Shown here: positions 1 to 8,442 of the stretch, one piece after another
Layout of the letters: the number at the start of each line of letters is the position of its first letter
How positions within the stretch are numbered: position 1 is the first letter of the stretch
Source: Chryseobacterium sp. POL2
GTDB lineage: Bacteria > Bacteroidota > Bacteroidia > Flavobacteriales > Weeksellaceae
NCBI RefSeq assembly: GCF_011058315.1
Contig: NZ_CP049298.1
Location: 620,001-684,000 of the forward strand
Direction: 5' to 3'
DNA: 64,000 nt
Made by a program: the position numbers and the translations under genes
The notes under the pieces: model-generated
Seen by the model: the letters and a program-made list of their open reading frames with translations, nothing else
Databases searched by the model: none
Told to the model about the DNA's origin: nothing

Positions 1-359
1 TTGCGCGTTTTGTTTGTTGTTGCTAATTCTTCTTTGAAAATTGCTTTTTTCTGAGGATTTTTTAAGACAATAATTTTTGTAGAAGTGATGTTTTCTGCAT
101 TATAAATGCTTGCACCTTTTGAAACATAAACATTGCCAATTTGGTCTTTAGAAGGAACAATTGTAATTTGTGAAATACCAACTATTTTGACATCTCTGGA
201 TTGGTATAGTTGAGCAAAAGTAAATTGGAAGTAAAATAAATAAAAAATACACAGTACCCACTTCCCTAAAAAAGCAGATACTGCGCAATTTGTAGTTTTT
301 AAATTCTTCTTTATCAATCGTATTTTTTCAATCACAAAAAGACAAATAAGAAATGACAT
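1..359 (-). CDS. Partial CDS: N-terminus of an exported protein
   Basis: This frame reads leftward off the window edge without a stop, so only about the first 119 residues are visible. From the ATG at 359 there is a basic stretch (KIRLIKKNLK, residues 12-21) and then a hydrophobic segment (about 34-48) ending in FAQ, which looks like a signal peptide. The first 30 residues are long for a signal peptide, so translation might start later at a non-ATG codon. The mature part begins LYQSRDVKIVGISQ and I do not recognise it. It is inferred to be exported to the periplasm, the outer membrane or the medium. No promoter was identified. Confidence 0.55.
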   Translation of the reverse strand, partial: MSFLICLFVIEKIRLIKKNLKTTNCAVSAFLGKWVLCIFYLFYFQFTFAQLYQSRDVKIVGISQITIVPSKDQIGNVYVSKGASIYNAENITSTKIIVLKNPQKKAIFKEELATTNKTR

Positions 360-481
360 TTAAAAAGCTTTTACTGACAATTAAACGCTAAAATGAAAGC
401 GTGAAAATTAGTTATAATATTGATAATCAGTACACTTTATTTGTAAAGCTTTGTTTTGGTATTATAGTTTATAACTTGTTG

Positions 482-2059
482 TTATTTCTTTTCTTTGCGT
501 AATAAATCGATGTATTGAGAAGGCGAAATACCAGTTTTCGTTTTGAAAACAAGCGTGAAATGACTGTGCGAACTATATCCGCACATATCAGCAAGTACAG
601 CGATTTTGTAATTCAGATATTCAGGATGTTCTCGTAAAGTGGCACTTATATAATCTATTCTCAAAGTGTTGAGGTAACTATAAAAATCTTCATTTCTATA
701 TTTCTTAAGAATATAGCTCAAATTTCTGGGTGTGATTTTTAATAGTGCTGCTAATTGGGTTGCGGATGCATCTTTTGATGTAAATAACAATTTTTCTTCA
801 AGTTTATCAAGCTTTTTTAAAATATTTAGTTCGAAAATGTTTTCATCTTGATGATCTATTTCTGATATTGATTTTGGTGTAATATTTCCATCTAAAGTAT
901 TTGATTTTTGTTCTTTCTTTTTGTCGATATTTTTAATTAGCCTTTGATAGTTATACTGTAATTTTTTGTTTTGGTATTTGTAATAAAGTAATATAAATGT
1001 GATAATTAAGATTAAAATTACTGAAATCAAAAGATACAAAATGCGATTTTCTTTTTCATTTTTCAACTTTAAATTTTTATTTTCTATTTCTTTCTTCACC
1101 ACTTGTTTAGTTGATTCAGTTTGGAAATTCTGAATTTTTATTAATGCTTCATATATTTCGTTTTTCTCCTCTGGCGTTTCAAAAAGTCCGCTAGCCTGCA
1201 TTTCTAAAAGAATGCTTTTAATAGAAGATTTATTTTCTGTTAAACTTACTGTTTTGTAAGATTTTCTGAACCATTGTTTGGCACTAATTTTATCATTTTC
1301 TTTTAGTGCTATTAAAGCTTTTACTAAATAGTATTGCTCTATAATATATGTCGGTTTTTTGGTGCCTAATTCGTCATATAATTTTTCTACAATATCTAAA
1401 TGTTTTAATGCAGTACTTAGATTGTTGCATTTTATGTTTAAATAAGCTAAAGTAATATTCCCAAATATTAGTAAGCTTTTTCTAGAAACTTCATCATCAA
1501 ATTTGTAATCTTTATTATAAACATCAAGTGCTTGTTTTCTATAAGGAATTGCTTCGCAATATTTTTCCTGAATTTCATAAGATTTTGCTATCAATTGTGG
1601 AATTGCAGTTGCTTCATTAGCATTTTGTATGTCGATTGTTTTTTTTATTTTATTTATTACATTATTAGCTTCTGTTGGCAAACTGGCATAACTATAGCTT
1701 AATGCTAATAATGCATTAATGTAGATTTGCATCTGTTTTTTATCACTTGGTTTTGTGTAATTATCATTAGAATCTATATATTTATTAGCTTTTTCTAAAA
1801 AAATGATAGCTGCTAGGTAATCTCCATCTTTGTATTTCCCATCTCCCATATTGTGATAGGCTTTAGCAAATTCCTCATTGGTTTGCGCGTATTTACGCAT
1901 TTCGATACCATTATTGTATATTTCTACAACATTGGTAAGCTTGCGTTTTTCCAAAGAATCAAATACTCGTTTTTTTTCTAGAGTGATGTTTTGTTGGGAA
2001 AATACGGGAATAATGGATATTAGGAATAAGGTGAAAATAAATTTTCTTATCAATTTCAT
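482..2059 (-). CDS. Membrane TPR-AraC family transcriptional regulator
   Basis: A 525-residue protein with a signal/anchor sequence at residues 1-21, a long alpha-helical TPR-like region (about 35-330), one transmembrane helix (about 343-362, LISVILILIITFILL), a charged linker, and a C-terminal AraC-type DNA-binding domain (about 420-520). Two HTH motifs can be seen, around ATQLAALLKITPRNLSYIL and KIAVLADMCGYSSHSHF. Proteins of this build are common in Chryseobacterium and relatives, where the periplasmic TPR part is thought to sense an unknown signal. The ATG at 2059 is supported by the signal sequence and by a TAnnTTTG element just upstream. No target operon can be inferred; the neighbours on both sides are unrelated. 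Confidence 0.88.
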   Translation of the reverse strand: MKLIRKFIFTLFLISIIPVFSQQNITLEKKRVFDSLEKRKLTNVVEIYNNGIEMRKYAQTNEEFAKAYHNMGDGKYKDGDYLAAIIFLEKANKYIDSNDNYTKPSDKKQMQIYINALLALSYSYASLPTEANNVINKIKKTIDIQNANEATAIPQLIAKSYEIQEKYCEAIPYRKQALDVYNKDYKFDDEVSRKSLLIFGNITLAYLNIKCNNLSTALKHLDIVEKLYDELGTKKPTYIIEQYYLVKALIALKENDKISAKQWFRKSYKTVSLTENKSSIKSILLEMQASGLFETPEEKNEIYEALIKIQNFQTESTKQVVKKEIENKNLKLKNEKENRILYLLISVILILIITFILLYYKYQNKKLQYNYQRLIKNIDKKKEQKSNTLDGNITPKSISEIDHQDENIFELNILKKLDKLEEKLLFTSKDASATQLAALLKITPRNLSYILKKYRNEDFYSYLNTLRIDYISATLREHPEYLNYKIAVLADMCGYSSHSHFTLVFKTKTGISPSQYIDLLRKEKK

Positions 2060-2353
2060 TCAACTTCTATTTTATTTTTCAAAAATAGAGAAAAATATCT
2101 GGAAAGATTTAATTCATAGGAAATAATATAGCTGAAATTAGCTTTTCAGAGTAACCTTGGCGGATAAGCTCTTTTGCAAAATAGGGAAGGGACTTAGCAA
2201 GGAAAGATTTTGCAAATGTGCTAATGAGCGTTGGCAAAAAAAAGCAGCGGGAAAAAGAATAAATTTTGCGTTGGAAATGTAAAAAAAAATAAGAAGAAAA
2301 TAATTTTAGGAAAACTTCTTCTATTGAAAAATCGTTTTTGCAGCATTGCATAT
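2060..2353. other. Gene-poor left margin of the cassette array
   Basis: About 290 bases without a convincing gene. On the minus strand, element A is followed here by the core GTTATATGC, so by the cassette logic this would be the start of a further cassette. No matching GCATATAAC plus hairpin is found to the left, so the cassette is either truncated or ends beyond recognition. A minus-strand frame ending at 2109 crosses element A and is rejected as a gene, but its last 30 residues, in this segment, read like a protein C-terminus and may be a gene remnant. One GCGTTGGC motif lies at 2228-2235. Confidence 0.4.
2080..2087 (-). promoter_or_regulatory. Probable -7 element for the TPR-AraC gene
   Basis: On the minus strand this reads TATTTTTG, matching the Bacteroidota -7 consensus TAnnTTTG, about 20 bases before the ATG at 2059. 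No clear -33 TTTG was placed. Confidence 0.45.
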
Positions 2354-2538
2354 AACGGTTCGGGGCTTGGCGACAGTGGCGGAAATAGAAGCGCAAAGTT
2401 TCATTTTTGCACAACAGTAGCATAAGCCATTTTCTATTTGCTAAATTACAAAAAAAGGAAATAAAAATGGCTTATGCGGTGATAGAATTACTGACGTTGA
2501 ATTTTGCACTTAACCCGCCATTTCGCCAAACCCTTGTT
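2354..2538. repeat. Integron-like recombination site, element A
   Basis: A 185-base imperfect hairpin. The left arm is AACGGTTCGGGGCTTGGCG followed by ACAGTGGCGG. The right arm is CCGCCATTT followed by CGCCAAACCCTTGTT. The arms pair apart from a small central bulge. Nested inside is a second dyad, GCATAAGCCATTTT against AAAATGGCTTATGC. Three other copies (B, C, D) lie in the window. The right core GTTACCTGC (2536-2544) has its exact complement GCAGGTAAC 5.7 kb away at the left edge of element B (8248-8256), as the two ends of an integron cassette do. The flanks of the element itself are not direct repeats, which argues against a MITE. Confidence 0.75.
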
Positions 2539-2711
2539 ACCTGCTGGCCGTCTTTTCTTTATGCTTGTCTGCTTATTTTATTTTTTTTTAAGCGTTGGCA
2601 ATATTTTAAAACAATTTTTTTAGGGTTGGAAAAGCAAGCTCTTTTGCAATTTTTGGCTTTGTGCGGTTGGCTTGTGCGAATTGCAAATGTGCTTGCTTTA
2701 GCGTTGGCTTA
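2539..2711. repeat. Short GCGTTGGC repeats at the 3' end of cassette 1
   Basis: The segment between element A and the nuclease gene contains GCGTTGGC at 2592-2599 and 2701-2708, with GCAAATGTGC shortly before the second. The same combination occurs at 2210-2235 and around 8055-8167. A plus-strand frame running through here crosses element A and is not a credible gene. Confidence 0.5.
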
Positions 2712-3737
2712 TTATTCTTCCAAGTTCATTTGCGAACGAATTTGAGTGATTTCTTGTATCAGTTCTTCCTCTGTCGGAATGTACAATTTGTATTTTGTCG
2801 CAAATAGTTTTTGATTGTCGTTTAGAACGGAATAGCGAACTTCTGCTCGGTCTTTTTCCTCGCAAAGTATAATTCCGATTGTTGGGTTATCGCCTTCGGT
2901 TCTTTTCATTTCGTCATACATTCTTACATACATATCCATTTGTCCAACGTCTTGATGTGTGAGTTTCCCGATTTTCAAGTCAATCAAAACAAAGCATTTT
3001 AAGATGTAGTTATAAAATACCAAGTCGATATAGTAATGTGAAAATTCTGTATTGATGCGTTGTTGACGAGCTACAAAAGAAAATCCTTTTCCAAGTTCCA
3101 ATAAGAATTTCTGAATATTATCTATAATCGCTTGTTCGATTTGGTTTTCGCTGTATGTCTGCTTCTCTTTTAAATCGTAAAAATCCAAAACAAGTGGGTC
3201 TTTCAGTATAAAATCTTGCGGATTTACAGCCAATTGTTTTGAATTTTCTGTATTCAGTTCGTTCAAAGTTTCTTTATGTGTCGAAATCAGTCGCTCGTAA
3301 TAATGTTTGTCCACTTGTTCGTCCAAAAAGCGTGTATTCCAAGCATTATCAGCCGCTTCGTTCATATAAACTTCTCTTGCTTTCGGATTTTCGACCCGAA
3401 TTAGCGAACGATAATGTGTCCAACTCAATTCTTTACGCAGTGCGTAAACATTTGGAAATTGCTGGTAAAATTTACGCATATTGGTCAGATTTGCATAGGT
3501 AAAACCTTTGCCAAACTCATTTTGTAAGCGTTCTGAAACTGACTTTAACAAACCTTTTCCATACTTGGCATATTGCTCTCCGTCTTGTTCTTCCACAATT
3601 TTTTGCCCAATGTGCCAATAGGTTTCAACCATTGTAAAATGGGCCGTTTGATATACTTTCTGACGAGCGTTGAGTATCAATTCTCTCGAAAATTGATACA
3701 AATTACTGTTATATGCTAAGTTTTGCTGTTCATCCAT
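2712..3737 (-). CDS. DUF1016 / YhcG-family PDDEXK nuclease
   Basis: A 341-residue protein of the DUF1016 family. The N-terminal half (about 1-160, WHIGQKIVEEQ and the YGKGLLKSVSERL region) matches the helical DUF1016 N-domain. The C-terminal half holds a PDDEXK-like nuclease core (IDLVFYN, then CFVLIDLKIG). These proteins occur widely on mobile DNA beside restriction or defence genes; the biochemical role is unsettled. It is the last gene of the minus-strand block of cassette 1, 75 bases after the small membrane protein, and its stop lies about 170 bases before element A. Length is normal and the frame is intact. Confidence 0.85.
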   Translation of the reverse strand: MDEQQNLAYNSNLYQFSRELILNARQKVYQTAHFTMVETYWHIGQKIVEEQDGEQYAKYGKGLLKSVSERLQNEFGKGFTYANLTNMRKFYQQFPNVYALRKELSWTHYRSLIRVENPKAREVYMNEAADNAWNTRFLDEQVDKHYYERLISTHKETLNELNTENSKQLAVNPQDFILKDPLVLDFYDLKEKQTYSENQIEQAIIDNIQKFLLELGKGFSFVARQQRINTEFSHYYIDLVFYNYILKCFVLIDLKIGKLTHQDVGQMDMYVRMYDEMKRTEGDNPTIGIILCEEKDRAEVRYSVLNDNQKLFATKYKLYIPTEEELIQEITQIRSQMNLEE

Positions 3738-3812
3738 AAGACAACAAATTTAAAAAATATTGTCCTAAAGAATGATTGTAGAACGTGATTACTTTTTCGT
3801 TACATCAATTTT

Positions 3813-4157
3813 TTATTGCTTGGCTTTTCCGATAGAGTATGAAATCAATCCATAAATCAAAAACAAAATTCCGTTTACAATGATATAGCTTGCTTCCTTG
3901 AAATCCATAAACGAAAATATGACATTGCTGATTAAAGCAATAGTAAAAAATATTGCCGAAACAGTTCTTATCAACGAGGTGGTTCTTGGTAATTTAAAAC
4001 TAACTCCAATGGTCATCGTTAAGGTTATTATAAAAAAAAATAAACTGCCAAAAGTTAGCAAGTCTTTGTTTACACTTGTATTAAAGACAAAGAAACTGTA
4101 AGCGATTAAACCGCTTACAGCTATTGCAATGATTGTTTTTATAAAATCTAATTTCAT
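3813..4157 (-). CDS. Small four-helix membrane protein, unknown function
   Basis: A 114-residue protein starting MKLDFIKTII. The ATG at 4157 is chosen because it sits four bases after the SPFH gene stops; a longer frame extends back inside that gene. Four hydrophobic segments (about residues 5-25, 30-52, 62-82, 88-108) predict an inner-membrane protein. I recognise no family. Position and spacing suggest co-transcription with the SPFH and zinc-ribbon genes upstream. Confidence 0.7.
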   Translation of the reverse strand: MKLDFIKTIIAIAVSGLIAYSFFVFNTSVNKDLLTFGSLFFFIITLTMTIGVSFKLPRTTSLIRTVSAIFFTIALISNVIFSFMDFKEASYIIVNGILFLIYGLISYSIGKAKQ

Positions 4158-4161
4158 AATT

Positions 4162-5430
4162 TTAAATTGTTGGTGGCGGTGGTGGAATGGTTGAAAATAC
4201 ACTTGCAAGTTCAGGGACATTACTTGCCAATTCCCAAGCCGACATTCCCTCTTTCCAAACGTGATGCTGTTGTGTAAACTGTCCGTTTGGTACGGATAGT
4301 TTCAGTTGTTCAATTGTAAATTGTCCTAATTGTTGTCCGTTCAGTGCAACGTGATAGGTTGATACAGGCGGTGGTGGCGGTGTGTTATTCATATTGTTCA
4401 TCATTCCGCCCATTTGGTTACCCATTGCTCCGCCAATTCCCATACCAACCATTAGTCCCGCTGCATTTAATCCGCCTCCGCCACCTAAATCTACATTGCC
4501 CATTCCCCCAAGATTTTCGGCTGCAGTTTTTAGCACATCTGTTTGTTGATTGAGCTGATGAACGGCAAAGTTTTTACCTTCAACACCCATTTCCATATCT
4601 TTTCGTTGGATACGTGTGGTTTCGGATAGGTTTTCTATTTCAATATCCGTTTTGGCTTCGGCAAATTTCGTTTGTTGGTCGGCAGTTGTCTTTTTGAGTT
4701 GTTGATAATGCGGATGCTCTTTATCTAATTCAATTGCTCCAATGTCCAATCGTTTTAGATTTACGCCAAAATGGTCTTCCAAATCGGTTTTTATTTTGGA
4801 TTGGATGATGTCGCTTATTTCGTCAATTTTTCTTTCAATTTGCATTACAGGAATATTATTGTCCTGTGGAGTATTTAAGATAACCGATTTTGCTTTTCGC
4901 TGAAAAAAATCTTTGATTTGCTTTTTGAAATCGTCTAAATCAAAATTAACCAAACGGTTGAGTTTGATAAAGTTTTTGTAGTCAGTCAAATTAAAAGTAA
5001 GTGTTCCACGAACGGCACAAGGAACACCTAAATCTATAAATCTCGGGTCGTACAAATCAAAATACGGAATACCGAATTTGATTTGTACATTTCCCGAAAG
5101 ATTGATGAAATAAATTTCTGCCTGAAATGGCGAACTTCCACCAAATGCTGTGCCTACAATGTTTGTAAGAATAGGGAAGTTGGCTGATTTTATAGTTTGG
5201 TCGTGCGGACCGTGTATAAAATCCTGCATAGAACCGTCATTTTGTTTGTAGAAAAATACGGCAAGTTCTCCGTCTTTTACTCGCAAACTACTTCCGTAGC
5301 GTATTGCATTTTCTTTGTTGGTAGAATTGGCAGAGCCTGACGGTCGCCATTTCCAAACCAAATATTCTTGTTCATCACAACGAATTACGTCCATTAATCC
5401 GCCTTCTGACTTTTTGCTGAATAAGCCCAT
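4162..5430 (-). CDS. SPFH-domain protein with C-terminal GYF_2-like domain
   Basis: A 422-residue protein. Residues 20-280 resemble the YdjI-like (virion core protein) branch of the SPFH superfamily: the VWKWRP start, the FGGSSPFQAEIYF strand and an alpha-helical stretch rich in Lys/Glu. Then come a Gly/Met/Asn-rich linker (about 310-350), a PPPPP tract, and a GYF_2/DUF4339-type domain (about 358-410, with GQFTIEQL and WKEGMSAWELA) that usually binds proline-rich peptides. Such proteins assemble at membranes or into large oligomers. It lies 21 bases after the zinc-ribbon gene. Its function in this cassette is unknown; a stress or defence role is only a guess. Confidence 0.78.
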   Translation of the reverse strand: MGLFSKKSEGGLMDVIRCDEQEYLVWKWRPSGSANSTNKENAIRYGSSLRVKDGELAVFFYKQNDGSMQDFIHGPHDQTIKSANFPILTNIVGTAFGGSSPFQAEIYFINLSGNVQIKFGIPYFDLYDPRFIDLGVPCAVRGTLTFNLTDYKNFIKLNRLVNFDLDDFKKQIKDFFQRKAKSVILNTPQDNNIPVMQIERKIDEISDIIQSKIKTDLEDHFGVNLKRLDIGAIELDKEHPHYQQLKKTTADQQTKFAEAKTDIEIENLSETTRIQRKDMEMGVEGKNFAVHQLNQQTDVLKTAAENLGGMGNVDLGGGGGLNAAGLMVGMGIGGAMGNQMGGMMNNMNNTPPPPPVSTYHVALNGQQLGQFTIEQLKLSVPNGQFTQQHHVWKEGMSAWELASNVPELASVFSTIPPPPPTI

Positions 5431-5451
5431 TTCTGAAATTGTTTTTTTGGT

Positions 5452-6699
5452 TTATAATGAATATTCACTTTCTATTTCTGCTCGTTTATCTTCGGGCATT
5501 TGGTTATTTATCGCTTTTTTCTTTTCGATGAAATTTTTGAATGTTTCTCTTTCGATGCTTTCCAAATCCCAATCGGAATTCGGACTTATTTTAGTCCATC
5601 TTAATTTTTCAAGCTCCATCTTTAATTTTGAATATTCTTTATTTTTCAATAAAGGTTCTAAATCCTCTAATTTTTCAGTCAGTTTTGAAAGTTGGATTTT
5701 ACTTTTGATTTCTACTTTGTGTTTGTTATCTACTTCGTCCAACAATTTTTCTGCCTCTTCGTATTGTTTATTCTCTATTAATTTTTCGGCAGAATTTGTT
5801 ACAGAAGTGTAGGTATTGTTTCTATTGTCGTCTATTTTTCCAGAGATGATATTCCAAATGACAAATCCTAAAATAATTATAATTCCTGCACCCAAAACCC
5901 GAAACACTTTTTTTACATTTTCTTTTGTGATGTTTCTTGCATTTTCTACAATATTTTGTATTTCGGCATAGGTTTTTGTGTCGTTTTTCATAGAGATTGT
6001 CGCTTTGGAATTAATCTGCTCTATCTTTTTTAACCATATTTTATTCCAAGCATTTTTGTATTTGGTGTCTTCCGAAAATATCGTCAGATAAGATGACGAA
6101 TTGATTTTACTTGCAGAAAGTGTCAGAAATTCCAAAATATTTTCCTTTGAAACAGGTACAGGATAATTGAGTACCAATTCTTCTTTTCTGGCATCAGTAG
6201 TTGACCATTTCGCTGGTTTTGCAGTAGAAAGAATAAGTTGGAATCCTTTGATAAAAATTAAAACAGGCCAAAAGAACAACCATAACAAAACAGTTCCAAT
6301 CCCGATATTACTTTTAGAGCTTTGTTCATACAATGCTGTTGTTCGAGTTGCTTCTACTTCATCAAGTTTTTCAAAAAACTTAATCACGCTTCCCGATGCT
6401 TCTATATTTCTAAATTCAGTACCACAATCCGAACATTTTGTAGCAAAACTTTCTGCTATTGCTCCGCAGGCAGGACATTTTTTTACATCGCCCAACTTAT
6501 CCGATTTTGGAGAAGCTGCGGTTTCTGTTGTTTTGTTTTTTGTCTTTTCAAAAATTCGTGCTTCCAAAACCATTTCAAATTCGTCAAGGTCAATTCCTTC
6601 GGCTTCAGCTTTTTTGAACAAGATTTGTTTTTCTTTTTCGGTTAATTCTCCGTCTGCTAATGCCAGTTCAATGAGTTTTTCTATTTGTTCGCTGTACAT
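5452..6699 (-). CDS. Zinc-ribbon membrane protein with TerB-like N-terminus
   Basis: A 415-residue protein. Residues 1-52 (LIELALADGELTEKEKQIL) resemble the helical TerB/DUF533-like module. A zinc ribbon follows with C75-x2-C78 and C89-x2-C92. Two hydrophobic segments (about 132-152 and 270-287) probably anchor it in the inner membrane, and the C-terminal third is a charged helical region. Its stop is 21 bases before the SPFH gene and its start one base from the previous gene, so the block is a tight operon. A protein with both a zinc ribbon and TerB-like helices next to an SPFH protein suggests a membrane-associated complex; I know of no assigned function. Confidence 0.7.
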   Translation of the reverse strand: MYSEQIEKLIELALADGELTEKEKQILFKKAEAEGIDLDEFEMVLEARIFEKTKNKTTETAASPKSDKLGDVKKCPACGAIAESFATKCSDCGTEFRNIEASGSVIKFFEKLDEVEATRTTALYEQSSKSNIGIGTVLLWLFFWPVLIFIKGFQLILSTAKPAKWSTTDARKEELVLNYPVPVSKENILEFLTLSASKINSSSYLTIFSEDTKYKNAWNKIWLKKIEQINSKATISMKNDTKTYAEIQNIVENARNITKENVKKVFRVLGAGIIIILGFVIWNIISGKIDDNRNNTYTSVTNSAEKLIENKQYEEAEKLLDEVDNKHKVEIKSKIQLSKLTEKLEDLEPLLKNKEYSKLKMELEKLRWTKISPNSDWDLESIERETFKNFIEKKKAINNQMPEDKRAEIESEYSL

Positions 6700-6700
6700 A

Positions 6701-7087
6701 TTATTTTTTAGATTTGGTTACTACTTTTTTATACTCGACAGTTTCTTCGGTTTCGTAATTTATCAAAACCAATTTTGTAGGTGTTAATTCGCTGATTGTC
6801 CATACATCGTCAAAACAACCGCTACATTTCACGAACAAACCAACAAGGTCTATTTTGTGATCTTTGTGGTTATATCTTTTAATTTCGTAAGGCAAACCTT
6901 GTTCTAAAGTACCTTGCTGAAACTTCTGGAAAAAGGACATTTCTTTTACTGTAAAGCTGTGGTTCTTATATTTTGGTGAGATACAAGTCCACTTGCCTTG
7001 AATGTTTTGGTAATCACTTTTTATCTGGGTTTGAGCTGAAACAAACAAGCTGAAAAACAATACGAAAAGTGTAGTTGTTATTTTCAT
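6701..7087 (-). CDS. Small exported protein, lipocalin-like in size
   Basis: A 128-residue protein with a clear signal peptide ending at VSAQ (residue 19). The mature domain has a GKW motif (IQGKWTCISPKY) and alternating strands resembling small lipocalin-like proteins, but the identification is weak. It has two cysteines close together (KCSGCFDD). It is one base from the zinc-ribbon gene, so it is probably translationally coupled. Confidence 0.65.
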   Translation of the reverse strand: MKITTTLFVLFFSLFVSAQTQIKSDYQNIQGKWTCISPKYKNHSFTVKEMSFFQKFQQGTLEQGLPYEIKRYNHKDHKIDLVGLFVKCSGCFDDVWTISELTPTKLVLINYETEETVEYKKVVTKSKK

Positions 7088-7143
7088 TCTGATTAGTTTT
7101 ATAAAAATCGGACAGAAGAGTTTCTCATCTGCCCGATAGCTTT

Positions 7144-7593
7144 TTAATACATACTTGATGCTGCTTGTGTTAATTTGGCTTGGATTTTAAGGAATTTAGC
7201 CATTTGAGCCGAAGACATTTCGCTTTCTGCCTTCTCCATTTTCTCTGACAAATCGGTTGCCTTTTCCATATATTCTGCATATTCGGTCATTGCAGATACA
7301 TCTCCGTCTTTGGCTTTTTTCATCAATTTGATGTATTGGTCAACGTATTCTTCGTAACTTTTTAGGTACTCATCAATATTATTATTCCCTTTTGGGGTAG
7401 AAACAACTTCTTCTTTTTCTTCGGAAATTTCATCTGTTGGTCCGTCTGTAATTTCTTCTGTATCAAAAGAAGAAGTTTCCATTTCGGTTGTCGGCTCGTC
7501 AAAAGAAGTTTCTTTTTCCGTTTTGTTTCCACACGCTGTGAATGTTAATGCGATTGTCGCAAGAATTGCTAATTGTAAATTTTTGATGTTCAT
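7144..7593 (-). CDS. Acidic lipoprotein, first gene of the cassette 1 block
   Basis: A 149-residue lipoprotein precursor with a lipobox at TFTAC (C21) and a very acidic Thr/Glu/Asp-rich segment (residues 25-70), followed by a helical region rich in Lys, Glu and Met. No family is recognised. It is the promoter-proximal gene of the six-gene minus-strand block, and a TAnnTTTG element lies 63 bases upstream of its start. Confidence 0.72.
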   Translation of the reverse strand: MNIKNLQLAILATIALTFTACGNKTEKETSFDEPTTEMETSSFDTEEITDGPTDEISEEKEEVVSTPKGNNNIDEYLKSYEEYVDQYIKLMKKAKDGDVSAMTEYAEYMEKATDLSEKMEKAESEMSSAQMAKFLKIQAKLTQAASSMY

Positions 7594-7655
7594 TTTATTT
7601 ATGTTTATAATGTTAAATATTCTGATTTATATAGTATAGAAATACAGTTTTTCAG

Positions 7656-7663
7656 CAAAAGTA
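7656..7663 (-). promoter_or_regulatory. Probable -7 element of the cassette 1 operon
   Basis: The minus strand reads TACTTTTG (TAnnTTTG consensus), placing the transcript start near 7649. This would give the six-gene block its own promoter inside the cassette. No clear -33 TTTG was found. Confidence 0.45.
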
Positions 7664-7828
7664 TAATACGATACTGGTGTTTCCTTACGGTTTTCCGTAA
7701 AGTGAATATTTTAGGGTGGAATTTTTTGGAGTGGAGTAGTGTATGTTCTTTTTCTGTTCATTTGGACTTTCGGTATTACTTCGTTGTGCCGATGTCCTAC
7801 AAAAAAAACGTGGGACAGTTGCAAACTC

Positions 7829-7941
7829 GTAAGTAAGGGAGTCGAAGCCCTGAGAACAAAGTAAAGCAAAAGCCCACGCCGTAGCGTGAGCGTTCTGACT
7901 AAACTTCCCTGTTCTCTATAAAATTTCGACTTTTTACTTAC
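7829..7941. other. Structured dyad, possible RNA or decayed site
   Basis: Three blocks pair in order around a central hairpin: GTAAGTAA (7829-7836) with TTACTTAC (7934-7941), GTCGAA (7841-7846) with TTCGAC (7925-7930), and GAGAAC (7852-7857) with GTTCTC (7911-7916). At the centre CACGCCGTAGCGTG (7875-7888) pairs with itself. The order suits a folded transcript or an attC-like extruded hairpin. It does not share the arm sequence of elements A-D. Confidence 0.45.
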
Positions 7942-8054
7942 AGGTAGCGTAGCAAACGCAATATGTTATTTTATAATTTTATCTTTTCGTTTCTATAATT
8001 TTTTTGTTTTTAATTTTTGCAAATGTAATAAATATTTATGGTCTTGTTTTTAGA

Positions 8055-8167
8055 GCGTTGGCAAAAAAATGGCTCTTTTGGTTTTTTGAAGCATTGGCTT
8101 GTGTGTCAGCAAAAACCAAATGTGCCATTTATGCGTTGGCTAAAATTGTTTTAAAATGTGCGTTGGC
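8055..8167. repeat. GCGTTGGC short repeats at the 5' end of cassette 1
   Basis: Three copies of GCGTTGGC (8055-8062, 8133-8140, 8160-8167), with CCAAATGTGCC between the first and second. Counterparts sit at 2228, 2592 and 2701, so six copies mark both ends of cassette 1 and the segment beyond element A. Role unknown. Confidence 0.5.
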
Positions 8168-8253
8168 AAAAATAAAAATAACTTCAGCGGTTGTTTTCTG
8201 TTAAATTTTCCGAAGTTTCGATTTAAGACGGCTGTTCAAATCGGCTTGCAGGT

Positions 8254-8376
8254 AACGTTTTGGGGCTTTGCGATGGTGGGGCAATCGAAGCACAAATCTT
8301 CAATTTTGCACAAAAGTTGAACCGAAGAACAACAGTTGAACTTTGCAGTTTCGCCCCACTATTGCAAAACCCTTGT
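8254..8376. repeat. Integron-like site element B (left part, split by IS)
   Basis: The left arm is AACGTTTTGGGGCTTTGCG then ATGGTGGGGC; the right arm is GCCCCACTAT then TGCAAAACCCTTGT, where the IS begins. The remaining TAGCTGC continues at 10116 beyond the IS. Rejoined, B is about 124 bases, shorter than the roughly 185 of A, C and D. The left core GCAGGTAAC (8248-8256) complements GTTACCTGC at element A. The right core GTTAGCTGC (10114-10122) complements GCAGCTAAC at element C (12530-12538). Confidence 0.72.
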
Positions 8377-8442
8377 GCTTGTTGCACAACTCAAATATAC
8401 AAATAAACTTGTATAAAAACGGGATATTTCGTAAATTGATGT

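Larger units (their letters stand above)
7594..8253. other. 660-base leader region of cassette 1
   Basis: No credible protein gene. It contains the operon promoter at 7656-7663, a long dyad at 7829-7941 and three GCGTTGGC motifs at 8055-8167, and ends at the left core GCAGGTAAC of element B. A 66-codon plus-strand frame at 8004-8204 runs through the repeats and has no recognisable content. Confidence 0.5.

Noticed and set aside
2109-2423. Minus-strand protein gene of 104 codons
   Set aside because: Its start lies inside element A; at most its last 30 codons may be a gene remnant.
2407-2745. Plus-strand protein gene of 112 codons
   Set aside because: It runs through element A and the GCGTTGGC repeats and overlaps the nuclease gene end; no protein features.
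8004-8204. Plus-strand gene of 66 codons before element B
   Set aside because: Its residues are products of the GCGTTGGC repeats (repeated AL-A-K pattern), with no start signal.
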